64,000 bases of DNA from Cohnella mopanensis (GCF_022352055.1 NZ_JAKRWM010000028.1:1-64000), one strand, 5' to 3'; numbered from the stretch's first letter, positions 53,177 through 62,582 are shown. A program made the numbers and translations. Notes: generated by a model from the letters alone, not told the origin.

Positions 53177-54910
53177 ATGAAGTTGAGCGGCGCGCTCCAC
53201 AATATAAGACTTAGAAATAAAATGCTGATCATTTACTTTTTATCCGTCCTTGTTCCGGTGATTCTCACGAACGTCATTTTTTATAATATTACGACGAACA
53301 ACGTTAAGAAGCAGAAGATGCAAGATTTGTCGCTGGCTATCGAGCAGATGCGCAATGAGTTTCTGTATCAAATCGACGTAGTCGTCGGAATTTCAACCGT
53401 TCTATACAATGACTCGATATTAAACGGTTATTTGGACCAGCAATATGATATCTCATCGGACTATGTTTTTAATTATCACTCTTATATCACGGATATGCTG
53501 GAGAAATACGCGCCGGTGTATAGAGCGATCCAGAACATCAGTCTCTTCACGGACAACAATACGATTATTTACGGGGGATCCGTTCTTGCGATCTCGGATA
53601 TAGAGAAAGAAGACTGGTATAAGAGACTGAAGAGCTCCAGAACCTCTAATCCGATCATCGTACGCGATTCTAACTCGACCATTCAACCGACGATCAGCAT
53701 CGTTCGTAAAATGAACACCGCGGTCGGACAAGCCCACTATGAAAAAGTGATCAAAATCGATCTCCATCCCGAGCTGATCAAGCAAGTGTTCAGCAATTTG
53801 ATGTTCGAAGGAAATGTAATCTTACTCGCGGACGATGTGGTGCAATATGAATCCTCGCCGGATGAGAATGAGGAGCAGGGCGACACGGCTCATCATGCAA
53901 CGGAGGATGGCGCTATCGTGCTGGAAGAAAACTTTCCTTCCGTGGAATACCTCCAAGGCTGGCGCATCAGCGGTGAATTCCAAGAATGGAAAGTGCTTGA
54001 GGAGGTGCGAAAATCCAGAGAATTCGTTATTTATATGGCGCTCCCGAATGTCCTCGTTCCGACCTTGATCATTATTTGGTTCACGCGTTCGCTGAACGTT
54101 CGTCTCATTCGGATTCTGAAACAGATGAAACGCGTGAAAAATCACAGCTTCGAAACGATCGACAACGAGGAGACGAAGGACGAGATCGGTCAGTTAACGA
54201 CGGAATTCAATCGAATGACTTCGCAAATCAGTAGTCTGATCCACGATGTGTATAAGGCGGATATCCAGAAGAAGGAGTTGGAACTGCAACGGAATCAGAC
54301 CCAGCTTCATGCCTTGCAAAGCCAGATCAACCCGCACTTTCTCTTCAATTCGCTTGAAACGATCCGCATGAGGAGCTTAATGAAGTCCGAGAAGGAAACC
54401 GCCAAGATCATTCATCACATGGCGAAAATCTTCCGCAAATCTTTAACTTGGGGCAATGATTTAGTAACGGTGAAGGATGAGCTGGAGCTGGTTGAAAGTT
54501 TTCTTCAAATTCAGAAATACAGATTCGGGGATAAGCTGAATTATCGGATCGAAGCAGACGAGGCGAGCCTAGAGGAGTTAATCCCGAAGATGACGCTTCA
54601 GCCACTTGTGGAAAACGCGAGTATACATGGCATCGAGCCGATTAAGAACGGTGGAAAAATAGATATCCGCATCGAACGGAAAGCGGACAAATTGATACTA
54701 GCGATAATGGACAACGGCATAGGGATGGACGAGGAGCGGGTGAAACGGATTTACTCCTATCTGGAAAGCGAGGAGGTCATCGGGGAGCGAATCGGCATGC
54801 AGAACGTCATCTACCGACTGAAGTTGATTTACGGCGACCGTTTCCAGCTCTTGATCAATAGCGCACCTGGTAAAGGAACGTACATTCGTTTGCAAATTCC
54901 AGTCGAATGA
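53177..54910 (+). CDS. YesM-type sensor histidine kinase of the aldouronate operon
   Basis: 577 residues, ATG 53177 after AGGAGGAACAAGGA. Membrane helix at about 16-38, extracellular sensor at about 40-282, second membrane helix at about 283-303, HAMP-like linker, kinase core with His387 in LQSQINPHFLFNSLETI, N box PLVENASIHGI and G box MDNGIGMDEE. It follows the regulator gene by 24 bp and precedes the xylo-oligosaccharide transporter, so it probably senses xylan fragments outside the cell. Confidence 0.93.
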   Translation: MKLSGALHNIRLRNKMLIIYFLSVLVPVILTNVIFYNITTNNVKKQKMQDLSLAIEQMRNEFLYQIDVVVGISTVLYNDSILNGYLDQQYDISSDYVFNYHSYITDMLEKYAPVYRAIQNISLFTDNNTIIYGGSVLAISDIEKEDWYKRLKSSRTSNPIIVRDSNSTIQPTISIVRKMNTAVGQAHYEKVIKIDLHPELIKQVFSNLMFEGNVILLADDVVQYESSPDENEEQGDTAHHATEDGAIVLEENFPSVEYLQGWRISGEFQEWKVLEEVRKSREFVIYMALPNVLVPTLIIIWFTRSLNVRLIRILKQMKRVKNHSFETIDNEETKDEIGQLTTEFNRMTSQISSLIHDVYKADIQKKELELQRNQTQLHALQSQINPHFLFNSLETIRMRSLMKSEKETAKIIHHMAKIFRKSLTWGNDLVTVKDELELVESFLQIQKYRFGDKLNYRIEADEASLEELIPKMTLQPLVENASIHGIEPIKNGGKIDIRIERKADKLILAIMDNGIGMDEERVKRIYSYLESEEVIGERIGMQNVIYRLKLIYGDRFQLLINSAPGKGTYIRLQIPVE

Positions 54911-54922
54911 TAGGCTATTGCA

Positions 54923-54950
54923 TTGACATATATATTTTTCACAATATGAT
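54923..54950 (+). promoter_or_regulatory. SigA-type promoter before the aldouronate operon
   Basis: TTGACA (54923-54928), a 16-bp AT-rich spacer and TATGAT (54945-54950). A second TATAAT lies at 54989-54994 without a clear -35 and may be a regulator-dependent start. Confidence 0.6.
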
Positions 54951-54993
54951 CTATAGTTTATTGGGTAAACAAGGCCCCTGATTGCTTTTATAA

Positions 54994-55007
54994 TGAAAGT
55001 GCTTACA
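54994..55007. promoter_or_regulatory. cre-like site at the aldouronate operon
   Basis: TGAAAGTGCTTACA matches the CcpA consensus TGWAANCGNTNWCA at 13 of 14 positions and begins on the last base of the TATAAT box. CcpA binding here would repress the xylan operon when glucose is present. Confidence 0.6.
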
Positions 55008-55045
55008 AAAAAATAAATAACATCTTTGAAAGGGGCTCGAATCAA

Positions 55046-56752
55046 TTGGCTAAGAAATTATTATTGACTTGCATGGCCGCAATCTTGGTGTTCACCGCCG
55101 CTTGTTCGAAAGACAACAAGAATAACGGGAACACTGCTGCGCCAAGCACGGTCGACGGCAGTCCTTCAACATCTGAAAGCGCTCCAGCTTCTGAAACGCC
55201 TAAGGATAAAGTGACTTTCACGTTCTTCAACGGCGTAGCGAACGCTCCGGACGCTAATATGAACGAAACGACAATCGGTAAAATCCTCGAAGATCAAACT
55301 GGCGTTAACTTCAAGATGGAACACTTGGTAGGCGACCTGAAAGCGAAAGTCGGTACGATGATCGCTTCCAACAACTATCCGGACGTCATCGATCCGGATG
55401 ACGGTATCGCCCAGCTTCTTGACGCTGGCGCGTTTATTGACCTGACTGATTTGATTAATAAGAGCCCGAACGTCAAGCGCGTTTACGGCCCATATCTCAA
55501 CCAAATGAAAGCGGCGGACGGCAAAATTTACTTCATCCCGTTCTCCAGCCAAGTCGGCGACTATACGCCTGATCCTGAAATCAACCAAGGCGCTTTCTGG
55601 ATTCAACGCCGCGTGTTGAAAGAAGCGGGTTATCCGAAGATCAAAACGTTGGACGAATACACGAAACTGATCGAAGACTTCGTAGCCAAACATAAAGACG
55701 AAAATTTGACCGGACTCGTTTCCTTGACGCATGACTGGAGATTCTTCTCGACCTCCAACGTACCGATGCACTTGGACGGTTATCCGAACGACGGTAACGT
55801 CGAAGTCGACATGACGACGTTCGAAGCCAAAACGTATTACACGACCGACTCCACGAAGCGTTGGTTGCAAAAATTGAATGATCTTAATTCCAAAGGTCTG
55901 TTCGACAAAGCTTCCTTCGTAGACAACTTCGACCAATATATCGCGAAGCTCTCTTCCAAAAAAGTCGTCGGATTCTTCGACTACGGCTGGCAATCGGCCA
56001 ATGCCCGCAACCTGCTGAAAGACGCTGCAAGACAGGATCCAACGCAAGACGATTTCGTATACTTCCCGATGCCGCTTACATGGGATGGCTCTAAAGACCA
56101 GCTTCTGGATCCTCCGGGATTCGTTATGAACCGCGGTATCGGCATTAGCACAAGCGCGAAAGATCCTGAACGGATCATGGCGTACTGGGATAACTTGCTG
56201 AAAGAAGAGAACCAAATCCTTAAAAGCTGGGGAATCAAAGGCGAAACGTACGAAGTGGACGACAAAGGCCGCTTCTACCGTACGGCTGAGCAAATCAAAA
56301 AAATCGACGAGCCGTTCAATTTGAAATTCGGCTTCAGATACTACAATTGGGATTGGCCGCAATACGGCACGAACTCCACGCTGACTGACGGCAACGCGTT
56401 CGCGCCTGGCTACCAACCAGAAGTATTCCAAATGAACTTGACGGATGCGGACAAATCGATTCTCGACAAATACGGCGTCAAAACGTACTCCGAGCTCTTC
56501 GCTGCTCCGGATAACCGTCCATGGTACCCTGCTTGGGGGATTCCGAAACCGCAAGGCTCGCCTGAACAAATTTGGGAAACGACGAAAGACGAAGTTACGA
56601 AGAAGTACTACCCGAAACTCGTCCTGGCGAAACCGGCCGAATTCGATAAAATTTGGGACCAATACTTAGCCGCGTTCGGCAAGCTTGACACGGCTGGATA
56701 TGAAAAGTGGTATACGGAACAAATTAAAGCCGCTATCGAAGCTGCCAAGTAA
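55046..56752 (+). CDS. aldouronate/xylo-oligosaccharide-binding lipoprotein (LplA/YtcQ-type)
   Basis: 568 residues, start TTG 55046 ten bases after GAAAGGGG. Lipobox TAAC (Cys20), Thr/Ser-rich tether, then the large solute-binding fold of the LplA/YtcQ type (FNGVANAPDANMNETTIG, NNYPDVIDPDDGIAQLLDAG and a C-terminal VTKKYYPKLVLAKP). In Paenibacillus such proteins precede LplB and YtcP permeases and GH10/GH67 genes and are proposed to take up methylglucurono-xylotriose. Here the GH10 and GH8 genes follow. A stem-loop at 56770 lies after the stop codon. Confidence 0.92.
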   Translation: MAKKLLLTCMAAILVFTAACSKDNKNNGNTAAPSTVDGSPSTSESAPASETPKDKVTFTFFNGVANAPDANMNETTIGKILEDQTGVNFKMEHLVGDLKAKVGTMIASNNYPDVIDPDDGIAQLLDAGAFIDLTDLINKSPNVKRVYGPYLNQMKAADGKIYFIPFSSQVGDYTPDPEINQGAFWIQRRVLKEAGYPKIKTLDEYTKLIEDFVAKHKDENLTGLVSLTHDWRFFSTSNVPMHLDGYPNDGNVEVDMTTFEAKTYYTTDSTKRWLQKLNDLNSKGLFDKASFVDNFDQYIAKLSSKKVVGFFDYGWQSANARNLLKDAARQDPTQDDFVYFPMPLTWDGSKDQLLDPPGFVMNRGIGISTSAKDPERIMAYWDNLLKEENQILKSWGIKGETYEVDDKGRFYRTAEQIKKIDEPFNLKFGFRYYNWDWPQYGTNSTLTDGNAFAPGYQPEVFQMNLTDADKSILDKYGVKTYSELFAAPDNRPWYPAWGIPKPQGSPEQIWETTKDEVTKKYYPKLVLAKPAEFDKIWDQYLAAFGKLDTAGYEKWYTEQIKAAIEAAK

Positions 56753-56769
56753 CCTAATATTAGTAATAA

Positions 56770-56819
56770 GCGAAAGGGCGGCTTATGCGTGCTGTTAGCT
56801 CGCACAAGCCGCCTTTCGC
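56770..56819 (+). terminator. stem-loop between binding protein and permease genes
   Basis: GCGAAAGGGCGGCTT and AAGCCGCCTTTCGC arms, a 14-bp stem apart from a bulge, with an inner TGCG/CGCA pair. No T tract. Confidence 0.8.
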
Positions 56820-56857
56820 GTATTCCATTAGTAAGGTCCGCCGGAAGGAGAATGAAA

Positions 56858-57832
56858 ATGGAGAGCAACATCAAATCAGCAACGTCTTCCATGACGTCTA
56901 ATCAAAAGCCGACGGGACTGAAGCTTTTCTTCAAGAAACTCGTGCAACAACGGATACTCGTCTTGATGTCCGTTCCATTTCTCATATGGCTCTTTCTTTT
57001 CAAATACTTGCCGTTATGGGGTTGGACGACAGCCTTTCAAAAATATAGACCGAACAAAAGCTTCTCGGAACAAGAATGGATCGGTTTCGATCAATTTAAG
57101 TTTCTGTTTCACGACGACCGATTTATTCGTGTGTTGAGAAATACGCTCGCACAGAGCGGAATCAATCTCGTTCTTGGCTTCATAACCGCGATAACCCTTG
57201 CTCTCTTGCTCAACGAATTGCGAGGAATTTTGTTTAAGCGTGTCGTACAGACGGTTACTTATATGCCGCATTTTCTTTCTTGGGTCGTTGCCGCAGGGAT
57301 TATTCAAGCGACGCTTGCGCCGGATGGCATTATCAATGTGTTGATGATTAAATTGGGAATGATCGAGAAAGGCCAAGAATTATTGTTCCTGGGCATTCCG
57401 AAAGATTTCTGGACCATATTAGGACTTGGGACCGTGTGGAAAGACCTCGGGTGGAATACGATCGTGTATTTGGCTGCGATGGCTACGATCGATCCCTCAC
57501 AATACGAAGCGGCGGAAATGGATGGAGCAGGACGTTTCAGACGGATGTGGAACGTTACGCTGCCGGGTATCAAGTCGGTTATCGTCGTCTTGCTTATATT
57601 GAACATCGGTAATTTGATGGAATCGGGATTCGAGGCGCAATACCTGCTTAAAAATGGGATGAACATCGACTATTCCGAGAACATTGACATATTCGTTCTG
57701 ACGTACGGTATTAATCAAAGCAACTTCTCCCTGGCTGTCGCAGCAGGTATGTTTAAAAGTCTCGTCAGCATTGTATTGCTGTTCATCGCGAATGGTATTG
57801 CGAAGCGCGCAGGCGAGAGCAGACTGTTCTAA
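56858..57832 (+). CDS. LplB-type ABC transporter permease
   Basis: 325 residues from ATG 56858, seven bases after AAGGAG; upstream in-frame codons fall inside the stem-loop or too close to the binding site. Six membrane helices, N-terminal FLFKYLPLWGWTTAFQKYR typical of LplB, and the EAA loop QYEAAEMDGAGRFRRMWNV. Forms the channel with the next gene product. Confidence 0.92.
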   Translation: MESNIKSATSSMTSNQKPTGLKLFFKKLVQQRILVLMSVPFLIWLFLFKYLPLWGWTTAFQKYRPNKSFSEQEWIGFDQFKFLFHDDRFIRVLRNTLAQSGINLVLGFITAITLALLLNELRGILFKRVVQTVTYMPHFLSWVVAAGIIQATLAPDGIINVLMIKLGMIEKGQELLFLGIPKDFWTILGLGTVWKDLGWNTIVYLAAMATIDPSQYEAAEMDGAGRFRRMWNVTLPGIKSVIVVLLILNIGNLMESGFEAQYLLKNGMNIDYSENIDIFVLTYGINQSNFSLAVAAGMFKSLVSIVLLFIANGIAKRAGESRLF

Positions 57833-57846
57833 AGGAGGATCACCGG

Positions 57847-58779
57847 ATGGCAAATTTAGCCACAGGAACCGCACCTAAGAAGCTTGTCCGCAGGAATGCT
57901 TCGTTAGGAGACCGAATTTTCAACACCTTAAATATTACCTTCCTTTGCTTGCTGATGCTCGTCACCTTGTATCCTTTTTTGAACACGCTCGCGTTATCGT
58001 TCAACCGAGCGATGGATTCGATCAGGGGCGGCATCTATATATGGCCGAGAGACTTCTCGATTGAGAACTACAAATATGTGTTTAACCAGTCGACGATATT
58101 TCATGCGACATTGATCTCGGTTCTTCGCTTGGTCATCGGTTCGATAACAACCGTATTCTGTTCGGCGATGGTCGCGTATACGATCAGTCGGCAAGACTTC
58201 GTGCTGCGGAAGTTCATCACGATCGCTTTCGTCCTGACCGCGTACATTAACCCGGGACTTATCCCGAACTATTTGAACATTCGCGATTTAGGCTTGGTCG
58301 ACAGTTTCTGGGTATATATTTGGCCGGGTTTGATCGGCGTCTTTAACCTCATTCTTATCCGATCTTTCATCGACGGCCTTCCGGAAAGCATCCTAGAGTC
58401 TGGGAGAATCGACGGAGCGGGAGATTTCAGGACGTTCTTCAACATCGTTCTGCCGCTTTGTCTTCCCGTTCTTGCGACGGTAGCGTTGTTCACGGCAGTA
58501 TATCAATGGAACTCCTGGCTTGATGTATTCTTGTATAACTCGTCGAATATCAATCTCAGTACGCTGCAATACGAGCTTCAAAAAATTCTTCAGAACTCAA
58601 GCGCCGCTTCATCGGCTTCAAGCGCGTTCTCGAATCCGGATGCGGCAGCCAACGCGGTTACGCCGATCGCTGTACGCGCAACGATGACGATTGTAGCTTC
58701 GGTTCCGATGATCCTCATGTATCCGTTCCTGCAGAAGTATTTCGTCAAAGGCATGACGGTCGGCGGCGTGAAGGGTTAA
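57847..58779 (+). CDS. YtcP-type ABC transporter permease
   Basis: 310 residues, ATG 57847 after AAAGGAGG. Six membrane helices, the LplC/YtcP segment LSFNRAMDSIRGGIYIWPRD, the EAA loop ILESGRIDGAGDFRTFFNI and the C-terminal KYFVKGMTVGGVKG tail. Separated from LplB by 14 bp. Confidence 0.93.
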   Translation: MANLATGTAPKKLVRRNASLGDRIFNTLNITFLCLLMLVTLYPFLNTLALSFNRAMDSIRGGIYIWPRDFSIENYKYVFNQSTIFHATLISVLRLVIGSITTVFCSAMVAYTISRQDFVLRKFITIAFVLTAYINPGLIPNYLNIRDLGLVDSFWVYIWPGLIGVFNLILIRSFIDGLPESILESGRIDGAGDFRTFFNIVLPLCLPVLATVALFTAVYQWNSWLDVFLYNSSNINLSTLQYELQKILQNSSAASSASSAFSNPDAAANAVTPIAVRATMTIVASVPMILMYPFLQKYFVKGMTVGGVKG

Positions 58780-58798
58780 GTAGGAAGGAATAGTACAG

Positions 58799-59797
58799 TT
58801 GGTAGAAAACATAAACCGAAGCATTCCGAAATTGTATGAAGCATTCCAAGAATGTTTCGATATCGGGGCTGCAGTCAATCCGCGTACGATCTTTCAGGCC
58901 GGGGATCTGATCGCCCATCACTACAACAGCCTAACCGCCGAAAATGAAATGAAATTCGAGAGAATTCATCCCGCGGAGGATACGTATACGTTCGAAGCAG
59001 CTGACAGAATCGTCGGTTTTGCACGCGAGCATGGAAAGAAGCTGAGAGGGCACACGCTCGTATGGCATAATCAGGCCTCTGATTGGCTGTTCCAGGGCAG
59101 CGATGGAGGATCGGTTAGCCGCGACACGCTGCTCGCCCGTCTCAAATCCCATATCAATACTGTGGTGAAACGTTACCAAGGGGACGTCTATGCTTGGGAT
59201 GTCGTCAATGAAGCCATTGCGGACGAAGGACCGGAACTGCTCCGCCCTTCCAAGTGGCTTGATATTGCCGGACCGAGCTTTATCGCCAAAGCTTTCGAAT
59301 TTGCTCACGAAGCGGATCCGAAGGCGCTGCTCTTTTACAACGAGTCACATCCGCTGAAGCGGGATAAGATTTACACTCTATTGCAATCCTTGCGTAGTCA
59401 AGGTGTTCCGGTACATGGCGTCGGCTTGCAAGCCCATTGGAACTTATATGATCCGGGGTTGGATGATATCCGCGCCGCGATCGAAAGATATGCTTCACTT
59501 GGCCTAGTGCTGCACTTGACCGAGATGGACATGTCGGTATTCCGGTTCGAAGACAGGAGAGTAGATCTGACCGCTCCGACCGAAGAGATGATGGAGTTGC
59601 AAGCTCGAAGGTATGAAGCCGTGTTCAGTCTGCTTCGGGAATACCGGAATTTCATTGATTCGGTCACTTTCTGGGGGGCTGCGGACGATTACACCTGGCT
59701 TGACGATTTTCCGGTTCGGGGTCGGAAAAACTGGCCGTTACTGTTCGATGAGAAGTGCCAGCCAAAACCGAGCTTCTGGCGCGTTGTGTCGGAATAA
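58799..59797 (+). CDS. intracellular GH10 endo-beta-1,4-xylanase
   Basis: 332 residues, TTG 58799 after AGGAAGGA. A single GH10 barrel with no signal peptide or binding module, so a cytoplasmic enzyme for imported oligosaccharides. The acid/base is Glu138 in AWDVVNEAI and the nucleophile Glu242 in LHLTEMDMS; the substrate-site segments LTAENEMKFERIHP and RGHTLVWHNQ are intact. It follows the transporter genes by 19 bp and would shorten imported xylo-oligosaccharides before GH8, GH67 and GH52 act. Confidence 0.96.
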   Translation: MVENINRSIPKLYEAFQECFDIGAAVNPRTIFQAGDLIAHHYNSLTAENEMKFERIHPAEDTYTFEAADRIVGFAREHGKKLRGHTLVWHNQASDWLFQGSDGGSVSRDTLLARLKSHINTVVKRYQGDVYAWDVVNEAIADEGPELLRPSKWLDIAGPSFIAKAFEFAHEADPKALLFYNESHPLKRDKIYTLLQSLRSQGVPVHGVGLQAHWNLYDPGLDDIRAAIERYASLGLVLHLTEMDMSVFRFEDRRVDLTAPTEEMMELQARRYEAVFSLLREYRNFIDSVTFWGAADDYTWLDDFPVRGRKNWPLLFDEKCQPKPSFWRVVSE

Positions 59798-59812
59798 GTA
59801 GGGGGGCGTGAA

Positions 59813-60970
59813 GTGTCAATGGAAACATCGAAGCATGAAGGTGCTTATCACTCGGGAAAATATCGCAATCTTCTGCTCAATTACGGATACGACGAAGAGG
59901 AAATCGCCATCAAAGTCGAACAGACGTGGCAGCTCTTGTTCGGTGACAACGAAGCTACGAGAATTTATTATCCGGCCGGTGAAAACATGGGCTACATGCT
60001 AGACACCGGCAACAACGACGTCCGGACGGAAGGCATGTCCTACGGGATGATGATGGCCGTACAGCTCGATCGTAAGGAAATATTCGATCGACTCTGGAGA
60101 TGGACGTATAAGCATATGTTTATGTCCTCCGGAGAAAATGCTGGCTATTTCGCTTGGTCCTGCAATACGGACGGTTCTAAACGTTCGAATGGCCCAGCGC
60201 CTGACGGTGAAGAGTATTTCGCGTTAGCGTTATTATTCGCTTCGCATCGGTGGGGAGAAGGAGTACCGCCTCTCGATTACGGAGCCAAAGCGCGAGAACT
60301 GCTGCGTGTCTGCATCCACAAGGGCGAGGACGGAATAGGTTACCCAATGTGGAACCGCCATAATCGATTAATTAAATTCATCCCGAATTGCGAATATACC
60401 GATCCTTCCTACCATCTTCCAGCTTTCTACGAGTTATTCGCCCTGTGGGCGGACGCGGAGGATCGGCCGTTCTGGAAGGAAGCCGTGACGGCCAGCAGAG
60501 AGTATTTGAAATTGGCATGCCATCCGGTTACCGGGCTGGCCCCGGAATACGCATTCTACGATGGAACGCCTAACGATGAGCGCGGCTTCGGACACTTCTT
60601 CAGCGATTCTTACCGGGTTGCTGCCAATGTGGGTCTCGATGCCGAATGGTTCGGCGCCAGCGAATGGATGCGGAAGGAAGCTGATCATATTCAGGCTTTC
60701 TTCGCGGACAAGCACTCCGAGGATTATCGGAGGTATACGATCTCAGGCGAGCCGTTCGAGGAAAAATCGCTTCATCCGGTCGGGCTCGTCGCTACGAACG
60801 CGATGGCTTCACTTGCCCATCCGGAAGGTCCATTCGCAAAGTCGAACGTTGATCTGTTCTGGAATACTCCCGTACGCACGGGCGACAGACGCTATTACGA
60901 CAATTGTCTTTACATGTTTAGCTTGTTGGCTCTGAGCGGGCGTTACCGGATTTGGTTCGCGGAACGATAA
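59813..60970 (+). CDS. GH8 reducing-end xylose-releasing exo-oligoxylanase (Rex)
   Basis: 385 residues from GTG 59813, six bases after GGGGGG. GH8 (alpha/alpha)6 fold without signal peptide. Candidate catalytic residues are Glu73 in DVRTEGMSYGMM and Asp264 in HFFSDSYRVA. The loop SLHPVGL (Leu319-His320-Pro321) matches the Leu-His-Pro loop reported to close the active site in Rex enzymes, which favours removal of xylose from the reducing end (EC 3.2.1.156) over endo-xylanase activity. The gene lies 15 bp after GH10 in the same operon. Confidence 0.9.
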   Translation: MSMETSKHEGAYHSGKYRNLLLNYGYDEEEIAIKVEQTWQLLFGDNEATRIYYPAGENMGYMLDTGNNDVRTEGMSYGMMMAVQLDRKEIFDRLWRWTYKHMFMSSGENAGYFAWSCNTDGSKRSNGPAPDGEEYFALALLFASHRWGEGVPPLDYGAKARELLRVCIHKGEDGIGYPMWNRHNRLIKFIPNCEYTDPSYHLPAFYELFALWADAEDRPFWKEAVTASREYLKLACHPVTGLAPEYAFYDGTPNDERGFGHFFSDSYRVAANVGLDAEWFGASEWMRKEADHIQAFFADKHSEDYRRYTISGEPFEEKSLHPVGLVATNAMASLAHPEGPFAKSNVDLFWNTPVRTGDRRYYDNCLYMFSLLALSGRYRIWFAER

Positions 60971-61062
60971 GCGCATACGGATAGATTGCTAGAGTCTCCC
61001 GGTAACCCGGGAGCTCTTTGCAATTAGGCATGTCATTAAGTTGTTTTTAGGAGGGACAAGGC

Positions 61063-61689
61063 TTGGACAATTCTGCTATCCTTCGTCAGGTGCGCACGCG
61101 GCGCAAAGAAATCGCTATTACCTTTGATGATGGACCCAACGCAGACTACACGCCCGCGATTCTTACCATGCTTAGCGAGGTATCCGGGAAAGCGACATTT
61201 TATATGATCGGCGAACAAATAGAAGCCAACCCCGATGTGGTTAGAGCAGTCGATAAAGAGGGACATGAGATCGGCAATCATACTTACAGCCATCCCTACT
61301 TGACGCGGATAAGCCCGAACGAATGCAGGCAGGAACTCAAAAGAACCGACACGCTCATTCGCAAGTTGACGGGAAAAAGACCGCTAACGTTCCGACCTCC
61401 TTATCTGGATTATAACGAGGAGGTTATAGCGATCTCCAAGGGTGAGGGCTATCAAATGATAGGCGCATTAAATACGGAAACCCGGGATTGGGAACAGCCA
61501 GGCGCTGATTACATCCTCGATAAATCCCTTGCACACATCGGACAAGGTAATATACTCTTATTCCATGACGGATACGGAGATCGCTCGCAGACGCTCCAAG
61601 CTTTCGGACGGCTTCTCGGAATTTTGGACGAGAGAGGATATCGGCTTGTGACGGTAAGCGAAATGCTCGCTTCCGATAGGAGCGAATAG
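61063..61689 (+). CDS. NodB-type polysaccharide deacetylase (CE4), probably acting on acetylated xylo-oligosaccharides
   Basis: 208 residues, TTG 61063 seven bases after AGGAGGG. The NodB motifs are intact: TFDDGP (Asp22 base, Asp23 metal), HTYSH (His73 and His77 metal ligands), RPPY (111-114) and LLFHDGYG near the C-terminus. Most CE4 enzymes of Gram-positive bacteria are secreted or anchored, but this one has no signal peptide or membrane helix. Placed in the xylan operon, a cytoplasmic acetylxylan-oligosaccharide esterase is the most economical reading; a chitooligosaccharide deacetylase is the alternative. Confidence 0.85.
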   Translation: MDNSAILRQVRTRRKEIAITFDDGPNADYTPAILTMLSEVSGKATFYMIGEQIEANPDVVRAVDKEGHEIGNHTYSHPYLTRISPNECRQELKRTDTLIRKLTGKRPLTFRPPYLDYNEEVIAISKGEGYQMIGALNTETRDWEQPGADYILDKSLAHIGQGNILLFHDGYGDRSQTLQAFGRLLGILDERGYRLVTVSEMLASDRSE

Positions 61690-61729
61690 AGCGACTTACG
61701 CAGCAATCGTTAACTCATCGGAATGGCGG

Positions 61730-62530
61730 GTGAATCCCATAGCGATCACGATACAGAACGTCATAGACGCGCTAACCAAGTCCATTTGTACCATCCCGGA
61801 CAGCGTCGACCAATTAATCACCGGAAACCCTTATATGGAGGTTACGGGAATCGCCGTTACGTTCATGGCTACGCGACAAGTTGTGGAGAAGGCTTACCGC
61901 AGCGGCGTTAATTTGATTATTACGCACGAAGGAACTTATTATAGCCATCGTGACCTACCGTTAGAAGCAAATGGACTCGTATGCGCCTTCAAGAAAGATC
62001 TTATCGAACAAAGCGGACTTGCGATTTATCGCTTTCACGATTACTGGCATCGTTATCAACCGGACGGCATCATGGAAGGGCTGCTCTTTGAACTCGGTTG
62101 GCAGACATTCGTTACCGAGCACTTACCTGCCGCATCCATAGTCACCCTTCCGACTACAACCGTCGGAGAGGTCGCTCGGCATGTCAAAAAACAGCTGGGT
62201 ATGGATGCGCTTCGTTCCGTAGGTAACTTGTCGATGAAATGCGAACGAATAGGTATTCTCGCGGGATACCGGGGGGGAGGCGCGCTTGCGATCCCTTTAT
62301 TTGAACGACACAATGTGGATTTGATTTTATACGGAGAAGGACCGGAGTGGGAGACTCCGGAATATGTGAGAGACGCCATTCATATGCGCCGGAGCAAGGC
62401 TTTGCTCGTACTCGGCCACTTAGAGAGCGAACAGCCAGGGATGAAGCTGCTGGCCGGGCGTCTCAGTGTTATGTTTCCTGATGTTCCTATCCAGTTCTAT
62501 CCTATCGATCCGGTGTTCCGGTATGTCTAG
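61730..62530 (+). CDS. Nif3/DUF34-family metal-binding protein, variant metal site
   Basis: 266 residues, GTG 61730 with only a weak upstream purine stretch. The Nif3-like fold is indicated by GVNLIITHEGTYY, the middle segment with Asp104 (IYRFHDYWH), CERIGILAGYRGGG, and the C-terminal LVLGHLESEQPGMKLLA. The usual first metal motif H-H(-P) is His66-Glu67 here, so the dinuclear site differs from the type proteins. Function of the family is unsettled (GTP cyclohydrolase-like, metal chaperone or nucleotide hydrolase have been suggested). Its place as the last gene of the xylan operon, 40 bp after the deacetylase, is unexplained. A terminator follows. Confidence 0.8.
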   Translation: MNPIAITIQNVIDALTKSICTIPDSVDQLITGNPYMEVTGIAVTFMATRQVVEKAYRSGVNLIITHEGTYYSHRDLPLEANGLVCAFKKDLIEQSGLAIYRFHDYWHRYQPDGIMEGLLFELGWQTFVTEHLPAASIVTLPTTTVGEVARHVKKQLGMDALRSVGNLSMKCERIGILAGYRGGGALAIPLFERHNVDLILYGEGPEWETPEYVRDAIHMRRSKALLVLGHLESEQPGMKLLAGRLSVMFPDVPIQFYPIDPVFRYV

Positions 62531-62582
62531 CAAGCACGATGTCCTACGACTACTGTATTTTCAGACGTTCAACTCAGACAAA

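Noticed and set aside
55166-56662. A 498-codon minus-strand open frame opposite the aldouronate-binding protein gene.
   Set aside because: It is a shadow of the strong codon bias of the real gene on the other strand; its translation is rich in Arg, Val and Phe with no recognisable domain.
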